NCBI GenBank assembly: GCA_030641465.1 | Contig: DAOWHK010000214.1 | Coordinates: 1 to 8,127, forward strand | DNA: 8,127 nucleotides | Reading direction: 5' to 3' | DNA from: Parachlamydiales bacterium | Lineage (GTDB): Bacteria; Chlamydiota; Chlamydiia; Chlamydiales; Simkaniaceae | Shown: piece by piece, positions 5,327-8,127 of the stretch | Position numbering within the stretch: position 1 is the stretch's first letter | Layout of the letters: the number at the start of each line of letters is the position of its first letter | Made by a program: the position numbers and the translations under genes | The notes under the pieces: model-generated | What the model was told of the DNA's origin: nothing | The model's database searches: none | Seen by the model: the letters and a program-made list of their open reading frames with translations, nothing else

Positions 5327-7462
5327 ATGCAACATTTACCTCCACCACCCCCAATTTACCAAGAGATACTAATCATGAGTTCAGAATCTAATCAGGACAG
5401 CGCTAACCCTCTACTTTGTTTTAATAAACTTCCAGCCTTTGATAAAATTGAAGTAAAACACATTAAACCAGCGATTGAAAAGATACTAACTGAACTAGAA
5501 CCTCAGTTGCAACGTCTTGAAGCGCTCAAATCCCCTACTTGGGAATCGTTAATATCCCCTCTCGAACACATTGAAGATAAACTTCACAAAGTTGTGGGTC
5601 CAATAAAGCACTTACAAAGCGTAAATGACTCGAAAGAGCTTCGAGACGCATGGATTGCAATAGAGCCCCTTATCATCAACTTTGATCTTCGAATAATGCA
5701 GAGCAAGTCTTTGTATAATCACATGCTTGAGCTGGAAAAAAATGCAGCGTTTGAAAGCTACGCGCCAGCACAAAAACGAATCTTAAAAAAAATAATTCAG
5801 GCAGCCAAGCTCTCAGGGATTGCATTAGATAATCCCTCTCAATTGCGTTTTAATCAAATTGAAAATAAACTCGCGGAATTGCAAACAGCTTTTAGCCAAA
5901 ATGTTCTTGATGCAACAAAAAATTTCTCTCTTATCATTGAAGATCCAGACCTCATAGAAGGTCTTCCCGAAAACATTCTTTTTATCACATCCAAAACCTT
6001 TAAAGACACCCATCCAAATAAAGAAACAACAGAAACAACAGGCCCCTGGCAACTTACACTTTCTCCCCCAATTTTTATAGCCGTTATGAAACATTGCAAA
6101 TCACAGGCCATTCGTGAAAAACTCTACCGGGCCTTTATTACAAGAGCCTCGTCTGGAAACCTTGATAATAGCGAAAACCTAAAAGAACAGATTCGATTGA
6201 AAAAAGAAAAAGCAGAGCTTTTAGGGTTTTCAAATTTTGCAGAGCTTAGTATGCAAACAAAAATGGCACCAAGTGTAGAATCAATAATGCAACTCTTAGA
6301 AGAGCTTCGCACAGCAGCCTGGGTGGGAGCAAAAAATGATCTGCAAGAAATCGAAGACATTGCCAAAACCTTAGGTCATATTGGCCCAATCAAGCACTGG
6401 GATATGGGATATTTTGCAGAAAGATTAAAAGAGTCCCGTTTTGAATTTACCGAAGAAGAGCTACGGCCCTATTTTCAACTCCCCAAAGTATTAGAAGGTT
6501 TGTTTGACCTCTCCTATAAACTTTTTGGAATAACTGTCGAACTTTCTATGGAAAATGCACCTACTTGGCATCCTGATGTATCCTACTACGTAATAAAAAA
6601 CCAAGAAGGACAGCAAATTGCATCCTTCTATCTCGACCCCTATTCACGTCCTGAAAATAAACGAGGGGGAGCTTGGATGGATTCATGTGCAGATCGGATG
6701 ATTCTAGACGGAGAAGTTCAACTTCCGATTGCCTATGTAATTTGTAATGGAACCCCTCCAACAAATACTGAGCCTTCACTTATGTCGTTTCGAGAAGTAG
6801 AAACGCTTTTCCATGAATTTGGCCATGCATTGCAGCATATGATGACAAAAATCGATTATAAAAATGCAGCAGGTATTAATGGTGTGGAATGGGATGCAGT
6901 GGAGTTACCTAGTCAATTTATGGAAAACTGGTGCTACTACAAACCAACCTTAATCGGAATGACCGAGCATATTAAGACAAAAAACCCCCTACCAGATGCT
7001 CTTTTTGCAAAAATTGTCGCCTCAAGAACTTTTCAAGCTGGATCAGGAATGCTTAGGCAGATCCAATTTGCCATGACTGATCTTGAGCTTTTTCATACAT
7101 ACGATCCCAATCAATCAAATAAAACTCCTTTTGATGTTATGCAAGAAATAGCTAAAAAAACATCGATTATGCCCCCTCTATTAGAAGAACGTTTTCTCTG
7201 CGCATTTACTCACATCTTCGCAGGAGATTATTCCGCTGGCTACTACAGTTACAAGTGGGCTGAAGTTCTTAGCGCAGATGCGTTTAGTGCATTTGAAGAA
7301 GCAGGTCTTGACAATCCACAAGCCATTGCAGAAACCGGTGAAAGATTTTTAAAGACCATTCTTGAGCTTGGAGGAAGTGTACATCCAATGGAAGTTTTTG
7401 TTCAGTTCAGAGAGCGCCCGCCACAAGTTGATGCTCTTCTTCGTCATTCTGGGTTAAAATAG
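5327..7462 (+). CDS. prlC: M3 family zinc oligopeptidase (oligopeptidase A type)
   Basis: Cytosolic metallopeptidase that cuts short peptides, including degraded signal peptides in E. coli. The 711 residues compare with about 680 in E. coli OpdA. A helical N-terminal part (about 27-360) precedes the catalytic domain. The zinc site is HEFGH (H496, H500) with the third ligand E526 in VELPSQFMENW. H629 and the GYYSY loop (638-642) match substrate-binding positions of the family. The C-terminus ends RERPPQVDALLRHSGLK, as usual. The core normally begins at the NPLL motif (27-30 here). The start at 5327 is supported by AGGAG ten bases upstream, but it adds a 26-residue extension containing five consecutive prolines (5-9). 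ATG 5375 (codon 17) gives a more usual N-terminus with only a weak site (AAGAGA). It stands alone, convergent with the next gene. Confidence 0.95.
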   Translation: MQHLPPPPPIYQEILIMSSESNQDSANPLLCFNKLPAFDKIEVKHIKPAIEKILTELEPQLQRLEALKSPTWESLISPLEHIEDKLHKVVGPIKHLQSVNDSKELRDAWIAIEPLIINFDLRIMQSKSLYNHMLELEKNAAFESYAPAQKRILKKIIQAAKLSGIALDNPSQLRFNQIENKLAELQTAFSQNVLDATKNFSLIIEDPDLIEGLPENILFITSKTFKDTHPNKETTETTGPWQLTLSPPIFIAVMKHCKSQAIREKLYRAFITRASSGNLDNSENLKEQIRLKKEKAELLGFSNFAELSMQTKMAPSVESIMQLLEELRTAAWVGAKNDLQEIEDIAKTLGHIGPIKHWDMGYFAERLKESRFEFTEEELRPYFQLPKVLEGLFDLSYKLFGITVELSMENAPTWHPDVSYYVIKNQEGQQIASFYLDPYSRPENKRGGAWMDSCADRMILDGEVQLPIAYVICNGTPPTNTEPSLMSFREVETLFHEFGHALQHMMTKIDYKNAAGINGVEWDAVELPSQFMENWCYYKPTLIGMTEHIKTKNPLPDALFAKIVASRTFQAGSGMLRQIQFAMTDLELFHTYDPNQSNKTPFDVMQEIAKKTSIMPPLLEERFLCAFTHIFAGDYSAGYYSYKWAEVLSADAFSAFEEAGLDNPQAIAETGERFLKTILELGGSVHPMEVFVQFRERPPQVDALLRHSGLK

Positions 7463-7482
7463 CGGAAAATTTTCAGGGTTTC

Positions 7483-7875
7483 CTAAAAAAAACTCTCTGA
7501 ATATTCACTTATTCTAATGATGCTCTCAAGCAATCGATCAAGAAAACAGGGGATCTTATGTACTACATAAAAAAGTACAGGTAAATCACAAGTAACTTCC
7601 GCATGCACAGCTGCAACTACTTGCATTGTTAAAAAGATAACAAAAAACGTTTCTATTGAAAATTGAATAACTCTATTCAGGATATTTCCATTCCGACCAA
7701 GAAAAATATTAGAAGTCTGATCTACGAGTGGATATATCAAAGAATATGTAAAGCCACACAAAACTCCCTCGAAAGATCCAGCAGTTGCAACAAAGCCAAA
7801 CGCACTAGATCCAGAAATTTTACAGATATCAATAAACTCTTCAGGAATAATTTCTAAAGCCGCAGAATGCGCCAT
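7483..7875 (-). CDS. small hydrophobic protein of unknown function
   Basis: I do not recognise this 130-residue protein. It has a glycine/serine-rich, moderately hydrophobic stretch (about 22-50) and one convincing membrane segment (about 69-90, VIQFSIETFFVIFLTMQVVAAV), followed by another hydrophobic patch (98-106). Cysteines occur at 18, 40, 96 and 110. Codon use, with third positions rich in A and T, resembles the neighbours, which supports a real gene. ATG 7873-7875 is the first usual start in the frame, but no good ribosome site precedes it; AGAGG lies about 30 bases away. A promoter-like pair lies upstream at 7935-7963. The 3' end is convergent with the M3 peptidase gene, 20 bases apart. 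The plus-strand frame inside it looks like a shadow. Confidence 0.7.
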   Translation of the reverse strand: MAHSAALEIIPEEFIDICKISGSSAFGFVATAGSFEGVLCGFTYSLIYPLVDQTSNIFLGRNGNILNRVIQFSIETFFVIFLTMQVVAAVHAEVTCDLPVLFYVVHKIPCFLDRLLESIIRISEYSESFF

Positions 7876-7934
7876 ATTTTCAAAAACATGTATACCTATT
7901 TGACACCTCTTCTCATTAAAATAATTGAGGCAAC

Positions 7935-7963
7935 AAGATACTGATTAAAAAAAATAATGTAAA
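7935..7963 (-). promoter_or_regulatory. candidate promoter of the small hydrophobic protein gene
   Basis: On the minus strand TTTACA (7958-7963, 5 of 6 matches to TTGACA), a 17-bp spacer and TATCTT (7935-7940, 4 of 6) form a plausible sigma70-like promoter. The start would be near 7928, with a leader of about 50 bases. Called by eye in AT-rich sequence, where such matches arise by chance. Confidence 0.4.
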
Positions 7964-7990
7964 GAAATATTAAAGATGTTTCTTGTCAGA

Positions 7991-8019
7991 AAAAAATGAG
8001 GCCAAAGAAGCTGGCCTCA
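7991..8019 (-). terminator. Rho-independent terminator after the gene at the right edge
   Basis: On the minus strand TGAGGCCA, a 7-base loop (GCTTCTT) and TGGCCTCA form a perfect 8-bp stem with five G/C pairs (7997-8019). Six T follow immediately (7991-7996). It lies 5 bases after the stop codon of the partial minus-strand gene. The plus strand has no T-run after the stem, so it works in one direction only. Confidence 0.9.
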
Positions 8020-8024
8020 AATGA

Positions 8025-8127
8025 TTAAAAGGATGCGAAAAATTCGTCTGTAAATTCGTCTGTCTCTCCAATACTAGCTACGATTGCAGCACCTCCAAGC
8101 AAGCAAGGGCACAAAGCTATACACCCA
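8025..8127 (-). CDS. C-terminal fragment of a small hydrophobic cysteine-containing protein
   Basis: Of the three minus-strand frames at the right edge, two hit stops within the window while one stays open for 33 codons to TAA at 8025-8027. The visible tail begins GCIALCPCLLGGAAIVASIG and ends in an acidic, phenylalanine-containing segment (GETDEFTDEFFASF). The first part looks like the end of a membrane helix or a glycine/alanine-rich packing segment with three cysteines. A strong terminator follows 5 bases after the stop, which supports this as a genuine gene end. The family is not recognised, and the start and length lie outside the window. Confidence 0.7.
   Translation of the reverse strand, partial: GCIALCPCLLGGAAIVASIGETDEFTDEFFASF

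Noticed and set aside
7463..7500. Possible bidirectional terminator between the M3 peptidase gene and the minus-strand hydrophobic protein gene
   Set aside because: GGAAA...TTTCC and TCAG...CTGA pairings exist, but they are short or interrupted and lack a T-run directly after the stem on either strand.
7663..7857. Plus-strand open frame of 64 codons opposite the small hydrophobic protein gene
   Set aside because: Its composition is rich in R, N, S and K with no recognisable motif, whereas the minus-strand frame has a membrane segment and neighbour-like codon use.
7855..7889. Minus-strand ATG at 7887-7889 as an alternative start for the small hydrophobic protein
   Set aside because: It is out of frame with the 130-residue protein and stops after 11 codons.
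1..8127. Mobile elements, CRISPR arrays, tRNA or rRNA genes, toxin-antitoxin pairs
   Set aside because: No transposase or integrase motifs, no regularly spaced repeats, and no cloverleaf or rRNA-like stretch was seen by eye. All sizeable space is accounted for by ordinary genes.

Overview
The window is an AT-rich (by eye roughly 60-65 % A+T), gene-dense piece of a bacterial chromosome. Gram-negative character is suggested by a diaminopimelate-pathway gene, exported proteins and an oligopeptidase A-type M3 peptidase. Low GC, lysine-rich proteins, long A/T homopolymers and short intergenic gaps fit a host-associated or intracellular lineage. A Chlamydiota-like (Parachlamydiales) bacterium is my best guess, but a low-GC gammaproteobacterium is not excluded; nothing here fixes the taxon.

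Left part (1-1111, minus strand): a signal-peptide-bearing cyclophilin (533-1111, GTG start) is followed after 2 bases by dapB (530 down to the window edge, 3' end missing). The two look translationally coupled. A divergent intergenic region (1112-1240) holds a perfect 28-bp palindrome and leads into an unrecognised exported protein on the plus strand (1241-1909). Its 3' end overlaps hemH tail-to-tail by 26 bases.

Centre (1884-4393, minus strand): a three-gene operon transcribed as CBS-domain protein, speE (spermidine synthase), hemH (ferrochelatase). speE and hemH overlap by 4 bases, and 27 bases separate the CBS gene from speE. The CBS gene has a strong-looking promoter (TTGACA, 17 bp, TATTTT) whose -10 box sits in the loop of a perfect 10-bp inverted repeat, an operator-like layout. 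speE carries a signal-peptide-like N-terminus, unusual for this normally cytosolic enzyme. hemH has the internal cysteine-rich segment typical of [2Fe-2S] ferrochelatases.

Right part: divergent from the CBS gene is a six-TM potassium channel with a TIGYGD filter (4523-5263), preceded by a tiny MVKL* reading frame that ends on the channel's start codon. Next is an M3 zinc oligopeptidase of the PrlC/OpdA type (5327-7462). It is convergent with an unrecognised small hydrophobic protein (7483-7875, minus). At the right edge is the C-terminal end of a further small hydrophobic protein (minus strand, stop at 8025), followed by a clear Rho-independent terminator.

Most of this is ordinary housekeeping content. 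No mobile element, CRISPR array, tRNA or rRNA was seen, and I found no convincing multi-gene novel system. The points most worth a second look are the secreted-looking SpeE, the operator-like repeat at the CBS promoter, the 28-bp palindrome, and the three unrecognised small proteins.
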